NCBI RefSeq assembly: GCF_910577345.1
Contig: NZ_CAJTMT010000008.1
Span: 1 to 64,000 of the forward strand
Direction of reading: 5' to 3'
Origin: an uncultured Duncaniella sp.
GTDB lineage: Bacteria; Bacteroidota; Bacteroidia; Bacteroidales; Muribaculaceae
Length of the DNA: 64,000 nucleotides
Part shown: positions 25,338-34,788 of the stretch, piece by piece
How the letters are laid out: every line of letters starts with the position of its first letter
Numbering within the stretch: position 1 is the stretch's first letter
The notes under the pieces: generated by a model
What the model was told of the DNA's origin: nothing
Seen by the model: the letters and a program-made list of their open reading frames with translations, nothing else
Database searches by the model: none
Translations under genes and position numbers: made by a program

Positions 25338-27140
25338 ATGACAAAAGTTATCAACAATATAGGCCGCGGTTTCAATGACGCATTCATGGCGCTGCTCGTC
25401 TGGCGCGAACGCCACATCAAGGAGAAGACCTTCGTCATCATCCTCGCGCTCATCGTGGGAATTGTGGCGGGTGTGGCCGCCCTCGTCCTGAAGACGCTAA
25501 TCCATCTCATCAGCACCACCCTCACATCGAGCATTAATATTGACGGAGGTAGTTACCTCTATCTCATCTATCCGCTGATAGGCATCCTCCTGACGATGCT
25601 CTATGTCAAATACATTGTCCGCGACAATATCTCCCACGGTGTCACCCGCGTGCTCTATGCCATCTCACAGAACAAATCGAGGCTGAAACGCCACAACATG
25701 TACACCTCCGTCCTCGCCTCGTCCATCACCATTGGTTTCGGCGGATCGGTCGGAGCCGAGGGCCCGATTGTCTATACCGGTGCAGCCATCGGGTCGAACC
25801 TCGGGCGCGTTTTCCGCATGTCGCCTCGCATCCTGATGATTCTCGTGGGTTGCGGAGCCGCCGCAGGCATCGCGGGCATCTTCAAGGCTCCGATCGCTGG
25901 TATGCTTTTCACCCTTGAGGTGCTGATGCTTGACCTCACCACCGTGTCGGTCATGCCATTGCTTATAGCATCCATCACCGCAGCTACGGTGGCCTACGTC
26001 TTCACCGGCTATGATGTCGAGTTCTTCTTTGTGCAGAGCGAACCTTTCGTCACCGCCCGTATCCCCTTTGTCATACTCCTCGGACTCTTCCTCGGCTTCG
26101 TGTCGCTCTACTTCACACGCTCAATGAACATGATGGAAGGCGTGTTCCGCCGCCTCGGCAAACCGTGGAAGAAGGTGATTGTCGGTGGTTCAATCGTTGC
26201 GCTCCTCGTCTTCCTCTTCCCCCCGCTCTACGGCGAAGGCTACACCTCCATCACCGAACTGCTCAACGGCCAGACTGAGTCGATTGTCAACAGCTCCATC
26301 TTCTACAAGGACCGTGACTCCGTCTGGTGGATTCTCGGCTTCATTGCCGCCCTCGTACTGCTCAAATCATTCGCTACAGCTTCGACCAACGGCGGTGGAG
26401 GCTGCGGCGGTACCTTCGCCCCCTCGCTCTACGTCGGCTGTATGGCGGGCTTCTTCTTCGCCTACTTCCTCAACACCGTCTTCGGTCTCGACCTCTCGAC
26501 CAAGAACTTCGCCCTTATGGGCATGGCAGGGGTGATGTCGGGTGTCATGCACGCACCCCTCATGGGCATCTTCCTCACGGCAGAGCTGACCGGAGGCTAC
26601 GACCTCTTCCTCCCGCTCCTCATCGTCTCGGCCATCTCATACGGTACCATCAAATTCTTCGAGCCATACAGCATCTACACCATGCGTCTTGCTCACGAAG
26701 GCAAGCTCATCACCCACCATAAGGACAAGGCCGTCCTTACTCTCCTTAAAATCGACAATGTCATCGAGACCGATTTCGTGTCCGTCCGTCCAGAAATGAA
26801 CCTAAAGGAAATGGTAGGAGCCATCTCCCGCTCCTCGCGCAATCTTTTCCCTGTCATCGACGCGCAGGGTGCGCTTCTTGGAGTGGTGTTGCTCGACGAG
26901 ATACGCAACATCATGTTCCGTCCCGACCTTTACAAGCGCATGTACGTCAACCAGTTCATGACCCTTCCTCCGGCTGTGGTCGATGTCGGGCAGAGCATGG
27001 AGAGCGTGATGAACGCCTTTGACGATACCGGTGCATGGAACCTCCCCGTGGTCGACGGTGGACGCTATGTCGGCTTCGTCTCCAAATCCAAAATCTTCAA
27101 CTCCTACCGCCGCGTCCTCCGCCACTATTCAGAGGACTGA
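25338..27140 (+). CDS. ClC family chloride channel/transporter with CBS pair
   Basis: 600 residues. An inner-membrane ClC protein with about 16-18 membrane helices to about residue 440, followed by two CBS domains (about 465-595). The selectivity motif GSVGAEGP is at 136-143, with the gating glutamate Glu141, and GIFKAPIAGMLF follows. The glycine-rich GGGGCGGTFAPSLYVG motif is the usual anion-binding loop. The CBS domains usually bind adenine nucleotides and gate transport. Function as a channel or an H+/Cl- exchanger cannot be told from the motifs alone. The gap before it is 68 bp, so co-transcription with the sugar transferase is possible. Confidence 0.92.
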   Translation: MTKVINNIGRGFNDAFMALLVWRERHIKEKTFVIILALIVGIVAGVAALVLKTLIHLISTTLTSSINIDGGSYLYLIYPLIGILLTMLYVKYIVRDNISHGVTRVLYAISQNKSRLKRHNMYTSVLASSITIGFGGSVGAEGPIVYTGAAIGSNLGRVFRMSPRILMILVGCGAAAGIAGIFKAPIAGMLFTLEVLMLDLTTVSVMPLLIASITAATVAYVFTGYDVEFFFVQSEPFVTARIPFVILLGLFLGFVSLYFTRSMNMMEGVFRRLGKPWKKVIVGGSIVALLVFLFPPLYGEGYTSITELLNGQTESIVNSSIFYKDRDSVWWILGFIAALVLLKSFATASTNGGGGCGGTFAPSLYVGCMAGFFFAYFLNTVFGLDLSTKNFALMGMAGVMSGVMHAPLMGIFLTAELTGGYDLFLPLLIVSAISYGTIKFFEPYSIYTMRLAHEGKLITHHKDKAVLTLLKIDNVIETDFVSVRPEMNLKEMVGAISRSSRNLFPVIDAQGALLGVVLLDEIRNIMFRPDLYKRMYVNQFMTLPPAVVDVGQSMESVMNAFDDTGAWNLPVVDGGRYVGFVSKSKIFNSYRRVLRHYSED

Positions 27141-27150
27141 TATAATGCTC

Positions 27151-27381
27151 TGTAATAATGCCTTGTAGGGACGCCCTGTGATAACTCCCTGTAATAATGC
27201 CTTGTAGGGACGCTTTTCAAAGCGTCCGCCACCAAAATCCAACAGGCGTGGTATTATCTCCCACTGCATCCTCATTCCACCCCAATTTAACGGGTATTAT
27301 CCATCCAACGGTGTCCATCCAACGGTGTTATCCATCCAACGGGTATTATCCATCTGCGGACGCTTTGAAAAGCGTCCCTAC
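27151..27381. repeat. Palindromic element pair (copies 4 and 5) with tandem runs
   Basis: Copy 4 at 27204-27229, reverse-orientation copy 5 at 27356-27381. A 24-bp segment ending TGTAGGGACGC occurs at 27151 and again at 27190, a 39-bp period, so the left half of the palindrome is tandemly duplicated. The spacer (27290-27354) carries runs of ATCCATCCAACGG. This fills the gap 27141-27425; no gene is seen. Confidence 0.85.
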
Positions 27382-27425
27382 AATGGGTCCCTACAAACTG
27401 TCCCGTGTATACCGATTCCCGTTCC

Positions 27426-28901
27426 CTACCGGCCTTGGAGGTGCTTTCCGATGTATTCGAAAATCGCTGAATTTCCGGGGCGTGGAGGATTGGAGTCGGT
27501 GATGTTTCCGGCGGGCGAAATGAGCCTGTAGGAAGGGAAGCCGGTCATGGCCATGGTGGTCATGATCAATTCGCAGGCGTCATCATCCGTGACGATATAG
27601 TGGTGACAGTTGGCGGGACTGTCAACGGTCAGTCGTGCCCATGCCTTGAGGTCAGATTTGAGGGCGATACTGACGAAGATGACATTGTCATCGGCAAAGA
27701 ATTTTGCTACTTCCGGCATACTCTCATGAGCCGCACGGCATGGACCGCACCATGTGGCCCATAGGTCAAGGTAGACGAGTTTGCCCGGATAGCGGTTTTT
27801 GATGAGTGATGCGAGGTCAGTGTGGTCGGTTGGTGAGGGTTTGCCGTCGCGGAGTTCGTGGATATTTCCCGGGAGAGTCACAGCGCTAAGAAGAGCAGTG
27901 TCAACAATACTCTCGCCATAGATGGCAGCGTGGCGGGCAGGGTCGGCAAAGAGCTCTATGCCGATTTCCGGCATGGCGAGCTCAACGATTCTGTCGGTGT
28001 CATTTCCGGAAGTCTCATTTGAGCTGTTTTGCGATGAGGCTGCGAGATTGTTTTCCCGGATACGATCAGCGACAAATGTCAGAAGCAGATCGCGCATCGG
28101 GCTTTTCGGATGGTGTCGGAGTATGGCCTCAACTGTTTTCTCCGGGGTACGCTCATGCCGACTCAACTTTGACAGATAGTTGCTCAGATGTGAGAAAAAC
28201 AACATTTCGCGGCAATTGGCCGGATTGGCCATGTCGAATACCGAGTCACGGAAAATAGAGAGAGCATCTTCGCTCGGAATTTTTGAGGTATAGGAGAGGA
28301 TTCCGTTGGCAATCTGGAAGAGCGCTGTCCTTTCGAGCAAGTCTTTAACGTCAGGGTCTATCCCGACCGAGTCAGCGTAGGCCGAAATCGTGCTGTTGGC
28401 AGTCTTGACCATCGAGTGTAGTTCGTCGCGGAACTCTTCGAGGGGGAGGTCAGTCGAACTGAAAGTCAGGTTGAAGATGGGGCTGAGAGCCCGGTAGGCG
28501 GGGCCAAACTGATTGTTGAAATCAGCCTTGTCGCCACTGTGGATAGGTGCGGCCTTGAGATTGCAGGCATCTATGGTGAGATAGAGCGAGTCGCCCGGTG
28601 CGGCGTAAGTGCAGTAGAACTTTCCCGCGTAATATATTGTGAAATTATGGGCAAAAGGGAGTTGAAGCTCTGCACGGAAGTTGCCGAGCGAGTCGATGCG
28701 GGTGGCATGGCGTTTAAGGCTCCTCCCCGGATTGCAGTCAATAGGAGTGATAACACCGGGGGAATCAGCTGTAAGATTCTTGACATGGCCGCATATCACC
28801 ACGCTCTTTGTCTGCGGAGCGTTGGCAACCATAGCCAAAGGATTGCACACAGCAACCGCACCAACGGCCGCCAATCCTATAGATTTTATTATATGTTTCA
28901 T
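27426..28901 (-). CDS. Secreted TlpA-type thioredoxin-like protein
   Basis: 491 residues with a signal peptide (hydrophobic to about residue 22). The first half is a beta-rich DUF4369-like domain followed by a helical linker. The C-terminal TlpA/ResA thioredoxin domain has WCGPC at 384-388 and a cis-Pro segment GFPSY. It probably reduces or exchanges disulfides in the periplasm; the substrate is unknown. It has a helical insertion before the redox domain, as usual for Bacteroidetes proteins of this type. It is flanked on both sides by palindromic repeat pairs. No clear promoter motif was found in the 100 bp upstream. Confidence 0.85.
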   Translation of the reverse strand: MKHIIKSIGLAAVGAVAVCNPLAMVANAPQTKSVVICGHVKNLTADSPGVITPIDCNPGRSLKRHATRIDSLGNFRAELQLPFAHNFTIYYAGKFYCTYAAPGDSLYLTIDACNLKAAPIHSGDKADFNNQFGPAYRALSPIFNLTFSSTDLPLEEFRDELHSMVKTANSTISAYADSVGIDPDVKDLLERTALFQIANGILSYTSKIPSEDALSIFRDSVFDMANPANCREMLFFSHLSNYLSKLSRHERTPEKTVEAILRHHPKSPMRDLLLTFVADRIRENNLAASSQNSSNETSGNDTDRIVELAMPEIGIELFADPARHAAIYGESIVDTALLSAVTLPGNIHELRDGKPSPTDHTDLASLIKNRYPGKLVYLDLWATWCGPCRAAHESMPEVAKFFADDNVIFVSIALKSDLKAWARLTVDSPANCHHYIVTDDDACELIMTTMAMTGFPSYRLISPAGNITDSNPPRPGNSAIFEYIGKHLQGR

Positions 28902-28944
28902 GTCGATTTTAGCATTTCGTCCACGATTAATAGGTCGTACTTTG

Positions 28945-29280
28945 TAACGCTCTGTTGCGCTCAGTTACGCTCAGTTACGCTCTGTTACGCTCTGTAGGGA
29001 CGCTTTTCAAAGCGTCCGCCGATAAAATCCAACAGCCGATGAAATCCAACAGCCGATGAAATCCAACAGCCGATGAAATCCAACAGCCGATGAAACTCAA
29101 CAGCCAATGAAATCCAACAGCCTATGTCCACGCCTGGAATCATTCCGTCCCATCCAGGTGTTATCCATTCTCGTTCCGGACGCTTTGAAAAGCGTCCCTA
29201 CAAAGCCGCTCCTCAAAACCAAAGCCGCTCCTCAAAACTCACAACTCAAAACTCACAACTCAAAACTCACAACTCTCAAA
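28945..29280. repeat. Palindromic element pair (copies 6 and 7) with several tandem arrays
   Basis: Copy 6 at 28994-29019, reverse copy 7 at 29176-29201. Before copy 6 are units of GTTACGCTC(T/A) (about 10 bp) that run into its left half. Between the copies, six 17-bp units GATGAAATCCAACAGCC start at 29021, 29038, 29055, 29072, 29089 and 29106. After copy 7 a CAAAGCCGCTCCTCAAAAC repeat and AACTCACAACTCAAA units reach the fbp stop. The 28902-29275 gap holds only this. Confidence 0.85.
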
Positions 29281-31291
29281 TAACTATCTTCCCCGAGTTG
29301 CGTTCCTTGATGATTCCGTGGCGGAAGGCATAGAGGAGCTCGGTGAGTTCGTCAATCTGGCTCTGGAGGATTTTACCCTTGTCGGTATCGCGGACGCGGA
29401 TACGCTGCGAGGTTTGCTCTACCATCTTGGTGGAGCGCACGATGTCCGTACCGCTGCGGATGGCCTCCTCCTCGGAAATGAAAGGCTCATGCTCGACAAG
29501 CTCGAAGTTGCTGCTGTGGTAGATGAGCGTGTAGCCCGCGATGCCGGTCGTCTTGTGGTAAGCCTTGGCAAAACCGCCGTCGATGACCATCAGTTTGCCG
29601 TTGGCGCGGATGGGGCTCTCGCCTTTCTGCGTGCGGACGGGGACATGGCCATTGATGATGTGGCGCTGGGAACCTTCGACCCCGAATTCGTCGAGAATCA
29701 TGTCGCACACCTCCTCTTTCTGGCGCAGTGAATAGTAGTGGCCCTTCTCCTCGCGGTGAGCTTCGGGGTCCTTGATGAAGTAGCGTTCGAAAGTGGTCAT
29801 GCGGCTCTTGTCGAAGAGGGGAGAGTCCGGGCCGCACCATAGATACCAATAATAATCGCGCGCGTAGTCTTTCTCGTCGTGTGGAGTGTCGTCATTGAAA
29901 GCCGAGCGGACGAGCATCCCGATTTGGTGGAACAATTCGCGTCCGCGGTATTTGGCTCCGTTGACTGTCACATCCTTCAGTGTCCCGTCGGCGTTGAGGG
30001 GCATGGAGGCGTGGAAAAGGAGGTTGGAATTGTAGATTCCATACATGCAGCCGTGGCTGAACAGGAGCGATATGTGGCGCTTGAGTCCGGTGCTGACGGT
30101 GAATGAGTGGTGGAGTTTCTTGATAAGCTCCTCCTCCTCCGGGGTAAGACGGTAGGGATCCTTGGGGTCGATGGTGGGGAAATTCATGTCGGCCATCTCG
30201 TAGGTCTTTCCGTCGACCACGACTGTCCCCTTGGCGAAGTCGATTTTGTCGAGGAGGTTGCGGTCGGTCATCTCCCATTCGGGATGTTTGAGGGTCATTG
30301 CCCCTTCGAGCTTGAACTGGATGACAGCTATGGCCTTGTGCATCTGCGCCATCAGGCGGAGTGTCTTTTCGGGATGCTCGGTCTGCTCCGCGTCCACTCT
30401 CGGTGCGAACTCGGTGCAGGGGTCGTCGGCGTATGTCTCCATCGCCATTGTCGCGAGGGGGAGGAGGTTGATTCCGTAGCCGTCCTCGAGGGTGGTGAGG
30501 TTGGCATAGCGGAGCGAGACACGGACCACATTGGCGATGCAGCACTCGTTGCCTGCGGCGGCTCCCATCCAGAGCATGTCGTGGTTGCCCCACTGGATGT
30601 CCCAGTTGCCGTAGTTTGCGAGGGTGTCCATGATGAGATGTGCGCCCGGTCCTCGGTCATAGACGTCGCCGAGGATATGGAGCTGGTCGATGCTGAGTTT
30701 CTGGATGACCTTACACATGGCCACGATGAAGGCATCGGCCTGGCCGGTAGTGATTATGGTCTCGATGATGCGGTTGAAATAGGCCTGCTTGTCATACTCT
30801 CCGCGCTCCTCGTGGAGAAGCTCCTCGATGATGTAGGCAAACTCCTTGGGGAGCGCTTTGCGGACCTTTGAGCGGGTGTATTTCGATGATACGCTCTGGC
30901 AGACCTTGATGAGCTGATGGAGAGTGATGTTGTAGAAGTCCTCCATGTCCTCCTCGGTCGAGCGGACAATCTGCATCTTCTCTTCGGGGTAGTAGATGAG
31001 CGAGCAAAGCTGACGGATTTCGTTCTCTCGCATGGATGTCCCGTAGATGTCGGTGACCTTGCGCTTGATGTTGCCCGATGCGTTTTTCAGAATGTGGCGG
31101 AAAGCCTCGTGTTCGCCGTGGAGGTCGGCCACGAAGTGTTCGGTGCCTTTCGGGAGATTGAGTATGGCTTCGAGATTGATGATTTCAGTGCTTGCCGAGC
31201 TGACGTCGGGAAACGTCTGGGCAAGAAGTTCGAGAATCCGTCGGTCGTTTTCGGCCTGCTGTGCGGTGACCTTTGTGTCGATGGGTGACAT
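29276..31291 (-). CDS. fbp: Fructose-1,6-bisphosphatase class III
   Basis: 671 residues from the ATG at 31291 (MSPIDTKV). A longer reading from 31477 includes the promoter region and is rejected. The enzyme hydrolyses fructose-1,6-bisphosphate in gluconeogenesis. Class III (calcineurin-like metallophosphatase) signatures are ADLHGEHEAF, LGDVYDRGPGAH and QWGNHDMLW, and FSHGCMYG and INGHVPVRTQKGESP later. The length fits the roughly 650-residue class III enzymes of Firmicutes and Bacteroidetes. It diverges from the kdu operon across about 230 bp. Confidence 0.95.
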   Translation of the reverse strand: MSPIDTKVTAQQAENDRRILELLAQTFPDVSSASTEIINLEAILNLPKGTEHFVADLHGEHEAFRHILKNASGNIKRKVTDIYGTSMRENEIRQLCSLIYYPEEKMQIVRSTEEDMEDFYNITLHQLIKVCQSVSSKYTRSKVRKALPKEFAYIIEELLHEERGEYDKQAYFNRIIETIITTGQADAFIVAMCKVIQKLSIDQLHILGDVYDRGPGAHLIMDTLANYGNWDIQWGNHDMLWMGAAAGNECCIANVVRVSLRYANLTTLEDGYGINLLPLATMAMETYADDPCTEFAPRVDAEQTEHPEKTLRLMAQMHKAIAVIQFKLEGAMTLKHPEWEMTDRNLLDKIDFAKGTVVVDGKTYEMADMNFPTIDPKDPYRLTPEEEELIKKLHHSFTVSTGLKRHISLLFSHGCMYGIYNSNLLFHASMPLNADGTLKDVTVNGAKYRGRELFHQIGMLVRSAFNDDTPHDEKDYARDYYWYLWCGPDSPLFDKSRMTTFERYFIKDPEAHREEKGHYYSLRQKEEVCDMILDEFGVEGSQRHIINGHVPVRTQKGESPIRANGKLMVIDGGFAKAYHKTTGIAGYTLIYHSSNFELVEHEPFISEEEAIRSGTDIVRSTKMVEQTSQRIRVRDTDKGKILQSQIDELTELLYAFRHGIIKERNSGKIVI

Positions 31292-31317
31292 GGTGCTTAG
31301 ATTTGATTTATTTCGGG

Positions 31318-31325
31318 CAAAATTA
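31318..31325 (-). promoter_or_regulatory. -7 box of fbp
   Basis: TAATTTTG on the minus strand, 27 bp before the ATG at 31291. The -33 candidate is poor. Confirms that the 31292-31477 extension is untranslated. Confidence 0.6.
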
Positions 31326-31524
31326 AAAATAAATTTGTAATCCCCGCAGAAATGAGTCGATAAAATTTGACTTATTGTAGTTTTCTCGGGCCGGAAATTA
31401 ATTTTTACAAGTTTTAAGTGGCTAAATTTTGAAGGCTCTGTTAAAATTATTAATTTTACCACCGAATTTGCAAACATTTAGCGCAATCACCTTAAATGCC
31501 TGAAACTTATTAATCTATGCATAT

Positions 31525-32319
31525 ATGGTAAATTTCTCACTTGAAGGCAAGGTCGCCCTCGTCACCGGCGCTGCCTACGGAATCGGACTTGCAATCGCCC
31601 AGGCCTACGCTGAGGCAGGTGCAAAAATCGTGTTCAACTGCTCACGTCAGGAAACTGTCGACCGCGGCCTTAAAGCTTACAAGGAACTCGGCATCGACGC
31701 CAAGGGCTATCTCTGCGACGTCACTGACGAAGAGGCCGTGAAGGCAATGGTAGCTGACATCGAGGCTACAGTCGGTACAATCGACATTCTCGTCAACAAT
31801 GCTGGTATCATCAAGCGCATCCCCATGGAGGAAATGGCTGTCGAGGACTTCCGCCGCGTGGTCGACGTTGACCTCATCGCCCCCTACATCTGCGCCAAGG
31901 CCGTCATCCCCGGCATGATCAAGAAGGGCCACGGCAAGATCATCAACATCTGCTCCATGATGAGCGAGCTCGGCCGCGAGACTGTCAGCGCATACGCTGC
32001 TGCAAAGGGTGGTCTCAAGATGCTCACCCGCAACATCTGCTCGGAATACGGCGAATACAACATCCAGTGTAACGGTATCGGCCCGGGCTACATCGCAACT
32101 GACCAGACCGCTCCCCTCCGTGAAATCCAGCCCGACGGCAGCCGTCATCCCTTCGACCAGTTCATCATCTCCAAGACTCCCGCCGCACGCTGGGGTACTC
32201 CCGAGGACCTCATGGGACCCGCTGTCTTCCTCGCTTCGGACGCATCTGACTTTGTGAACGGCCACGTCCTCTATGTCGACGGCGGCATCCTCGCCTACAT
32301 CGGCAAACAGCCCAAGTAA
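31525..32319 (+). CDS. kduD: 2-dehydro-3-deoxy-D-gluconate 5-dehydrogenase KduD
   Basis: 264 residues, short-chain dehydrogenase. It reduces 3-deoxy-D-glycero-2,5-hexodiulosonate to 2-keto-3-deoxygluconate with NAD(P)H in the breakdown of unsaturated uronates from pectin or glycosaminoglycans. The nucleotide motif TGAAYGIG is at 14-21, NNAG follows, and the catalytic triad is Ser144, Tyr157 and Lys161. The family assignment to KduD rather than gluconate 5-dehydrogenase rests on the cluster (kduI, kdgK) as well as similarity. Its TAA overlaps the next ATG (TAATG), so translation is coupled to the permease. A good -7 box was not found upstream. Confidence 0.9.
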   Translation: MVNFSLEGKVALVTGAAYGIGLAIAQAYAEAGAKIVFNCSRQETVDRGLKAYKELGIDAKGYLCDVTDEEAVKAMVADIEATVGTIDILVNNAGIIKRIPMEEMAVEDFRRVVDVDLIAPYICAKAVIPGMIKKGHGKIINICSMMSELGRETVSAYAAAKGGLKMLTRNICSEYGEYNIQCNGIGPGYIATDQTAPLREIQPDGSRHPFDQFIISKTPAARWGTPEDLMGPAVFLASDASDFVNGHVLYVDGGILAYIGKQPK

Positions 32320-33743
32320 TGGAGGCAGTATTCGCTTACGTCATCTCGCTCGGTGCAGCGGTGATGATGCCTATAATCTTCCTTATCCTCGGTCTCTGCA
32401 TCGGTCTCGGCTTCAACAAGTCGCTGATGAGCGGTCTGAAAGTCGGTGTCGGCTTCATCGGCCTCGGTATCGTCACCGCCCTGCTGACCGACTCGATGTC
32501 GGACCCTCTGAAGACCATCACCAATCTCTATGACCTACAGCTCAAGGTGTTCGATATGGGCTGGCCTGCAGCGGCTTCCGTGGCCTACAACACTGCTGTC
32601 GGTGCCTTCATCATCCCCGTCTGTCTGGGCGTCAACATCTTGCTGCTTCTCATCAAGGGTACGCGCACTGTCAACATCGACCTCTGGAACTATTGGCACT
32701 TCGCCTTCATCGGCGGCGTTGTCTATTTCGCTATCGGTTCAATCGCATGGGGCTTCTTCGCCGCTATCATCTGCTACATCATCACCCTTGTTGTAGCCGA
32801 CGTGACCGCTCCCAAATTCCAGAGCTTCTACCGTGACGTAGACGGCATCAGCATCCCGCAGCCCTTCTGCGCAGGATTCGTGCCTTTCGCCTGGGGTATC
32901 AACGCTGTTCTCGACCGCATCCCCGGCATGAGCCGTCTCGAAATCGATGCTGAGGGCCTCAAGAAGAAGTTCGGCATTGCCGGTGAGCCCCTCTTCCTCG
33001 GAATCGTGGTCGGTATCGTCATCGGTTGCCTCCAGTTCGATTCGTGGAACGCCATCGTCGACAATATTCCCAAGATTCTCATGCTTGGCGTGAAGATGGG
33101 TGCCGTCATGGAGCTCATTCCCCGTGTGACAGTCCTCTTCATCGAGGGTCTGAAGCCCATCTCCGAGGCTACCCGCTCGATGATTGCCCGCAAGTTCAAG
33201 GGTGCCGAAGGTCTCTCGATCGGCATGAGCCCCGCTCTTGTCATCGGTCATCCGACCACTCTCGTTGCCTCGATTATCCTCATCCCCGTGACCCTCATCA
33301 TCGCGGTCATCCTTCCGGGCAACGCCTTCCTTCCGCTGGCCTCGCTCGCAGGTATGTTCTACATCTTCCCGCTCGTGCTTCCCTACACCAAGGGTAGTGT
33401 GCTGAAGACCCTCGTGGTGGGTATCGTGGTGCTTGTGCTCGCGCTCTACCTCGTCACTTGGATGGCCCCCGACTTCACCAAGGCCGCCCATGAAGTGGCC
33501 GCAGCCCATCCCGACGACAAGGCCGTGCAGGTTCCCGAAGGCTTCCTCGCAGGTTCGCTTGACTTCGCCGGAAGTCCGCTCGGAGCAGCCATCTACTGGT
33601 GTATCGAAGGCTTCAAGTCAATCAGCATCTATGTCGGAGCCTCCATCCTGACTGTCTTCACCGCAGGACTCGTCTGGTGGAACCGCCGCCGCATGATGCG
33701 TCTCGAAGCCGAGCGCCCCGCATCGAGCCACATCACGGACTGA
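32319..33743 (+). CDS. Orphan PTS EIIC (galactitol/GatC type) permease
   Basis: 474 residues, about 10-12 hydrophobic segments. It resembles EIIC-GAT (SgcC/GatC) membrane subunits: the N-terminal MPIIFLILGLCIGLGFNKSL, the central GINAVLDRIPG and the GKIEM-like segment GVKMGAVMELIPRV. EIIC normally works with IIA/IIB, EI and HPr; no such genes are present in this window, and Bacteroidetes generally lack a working sugar PTS. The protein begins inside the kduD stop codon and is followed by kduI and kdgK, so it is probably a secondary permease for a uronate-derived keto sugar acid. The substrate is inference. Confidence 0.82.
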   Translation: MEAVFAYVISLGAAVMMPIIFLILGLCIGLGFNKSLMSGLKVGVGFIGLGIVTALLTDSMSDPLKTITNLYDLQLKVFDMGWPAAASVAYNTAVGAFIIPVCLGVNILLLLIKGTRTVNIDLWNYWHFAFIGGVVYFAIGSIAWGFFAAIICYIITLVVADVTAPKFQSFYRDVDGISIPQPFCAGFVPFAWGINAVLDRIPGMSRLEIDAEGLKKKFGIAGEPLFLGIVVGIVIGCLQFDSWNAIVDNIPKILMLGVKMGAVMELIPRVTVLFIEGLKPISEATRSMIARKFKGAEGLSIGMSPALVIGHPTTLVASIILIPVTLIIAVILPGNAFLPLASLAGMFYIFPLVLPYTKGSVLKTLVVGIVVLVLALYLVTWMAPDFTKAAHEVAAAHPDDKAVQVPEGFLAGSLDFAGSPLGAAIYWCIEGFKSISIYVGASILTVFTAGLVWWNRRRMMRLEAERPASSHITD

Positions 33744-33798
33744 TACCAACTCCACACTCAGATAATCACCGATTCAAATAAATATTGAAACATCACTC

Positions 33799-34719
33799 AT
33801 GAAAAAAATATTAACAGCTATCGCACTTATGGGAATGTCACTCTCAGGCATGGCGCAGACCGAATACTCAATCCTCCGTGCCTGCCATCCCGATGACGTA
33901 AAACATTACGACACCGAGCAGCTCCGCTCACACTTCATGATGCCCAAAGTCATGGAGGAGAACAAAATCAACCTCACCTACTCGATGTATGACCGTCTCA
34001 TCTACGGTGGCGTTGTCCCCGTCGGTAAGGAAGTGGTTCTCGAAACCATCGACCCCCTGAAGGCAAAATACTTCCTCGAGCGCCGCGAACTCGGTGTTGT
34101 CAACATCGGCGGTGACGGCATCGTGACTGTCGACGGCAAGGAGTATGAACTCCACTTCAAGGATGCGCTCTATGTCGGCCGTGGCAAGCAGAATGTCAGC
34201 TTCCGCAGCAAGGACAACGCAAATCCCGCCAAGTTCTACATCAACTCTACACCTGCCCATAAGGAATACAAGACCCAGCTCATCACCATCGACGGCCGCA
34301 AAGGCTCCATCAAGGCCAACTGCATCAAGGCCGGTTCGCTCGAAGAGTCCAACGACCGCGTTATCAATCAGCTCATCGTATCCAACGTTCTTGAAGAAGG
34401 TCCCTGCCAGCTTCAGATGGGTCTCACCGAGCTTAAGCCCGGAAGCGTGTGGAACACAATGCCTGCCCACACCCACGACCGTCGCGTCGAGGCTTACTTC
34501 TACTTCAATGTCCCCGAAGGCAATGCAATCTGCCACCTCATGGGTGAGCCTCAGGAAAACCGTCTCATCTGGCTCCACAACGAGCAGGCTGTGATGGCTC
34601 CCGAATGGTCGATCCACGCTGCTGCAGGAACCTCGAACTACATGTTCATCTGGGGTATGGGCGGTGAGAACCTCGACTATGGCGACATGGACAAGATCAC
34701 CTACCTCGAAATGAAGTAA
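33799..34719 (+). CDS. kduI: 5-keto-4-deoxyuronate isomerase KduI with signal peptide
   Basis: 306 residues. It converts 4-deoxy-L-threo-5-hexosulose uronate to 3-deoxy-D-glycero-2,5-hexodiulosonate. The KduI signature is clear (DDVKHYDTEQLRSHF, INLTYSMYDRLIYGG). The zinc ligands are present: His224, His226, Glu231 (AHTHDRRVE) and His273 (WSIHAAAGTSN). An unusual N-terminal addition forms a textbook signal peptide: basic start, hydrophobic core, SGMA then Gln20. Standard KduI proteins start just before the conserved block and are cytoplasmic, about 278 residues. No alternative Met lies between the signal and the conserved domain. A periplasmic location is therefore predicted. Confidence 0.93.
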   Translation: MKKILTAIALMGMSLSGMAQTEYSILRACHPDDVKHYDTEQLRSHFMMPKVMEENKINLTYSMYDRLIYGGVVPVGKEVVLETIDPLKAKYFLERRELGVVNIGGDGIVTVDGKEYELHFKDALYVGRGKQNVSFRSKDNANPAKFYINSTPAHKEYKTQLITIDGRKGSIKANCIKAGSLEESNDRVINQLIVSNVLEEGPCQLQMGLTELKPGSVWNTMPAHTHDRRVEAYFYFNVPEGNAICHLMGEPQENRLIWLHNEQAVMAPEWSIHAAAGTSNYMFIWGMGGENLDYGDMDKITYLEMK

Positions 34720-34788
34720 CCACCTCCCTCTTCCATTCATCACATTCACAACAAATCTTTAATCATCCTATAATCATAAAAAATTATC

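Noticed and set aside
31292..31477. N-terminal extension of fbp (62 residues)
   Set aside because: The -7 box at 31318-31325 lies inside it; the residues are A+T-driven and do not match class III enzymes.
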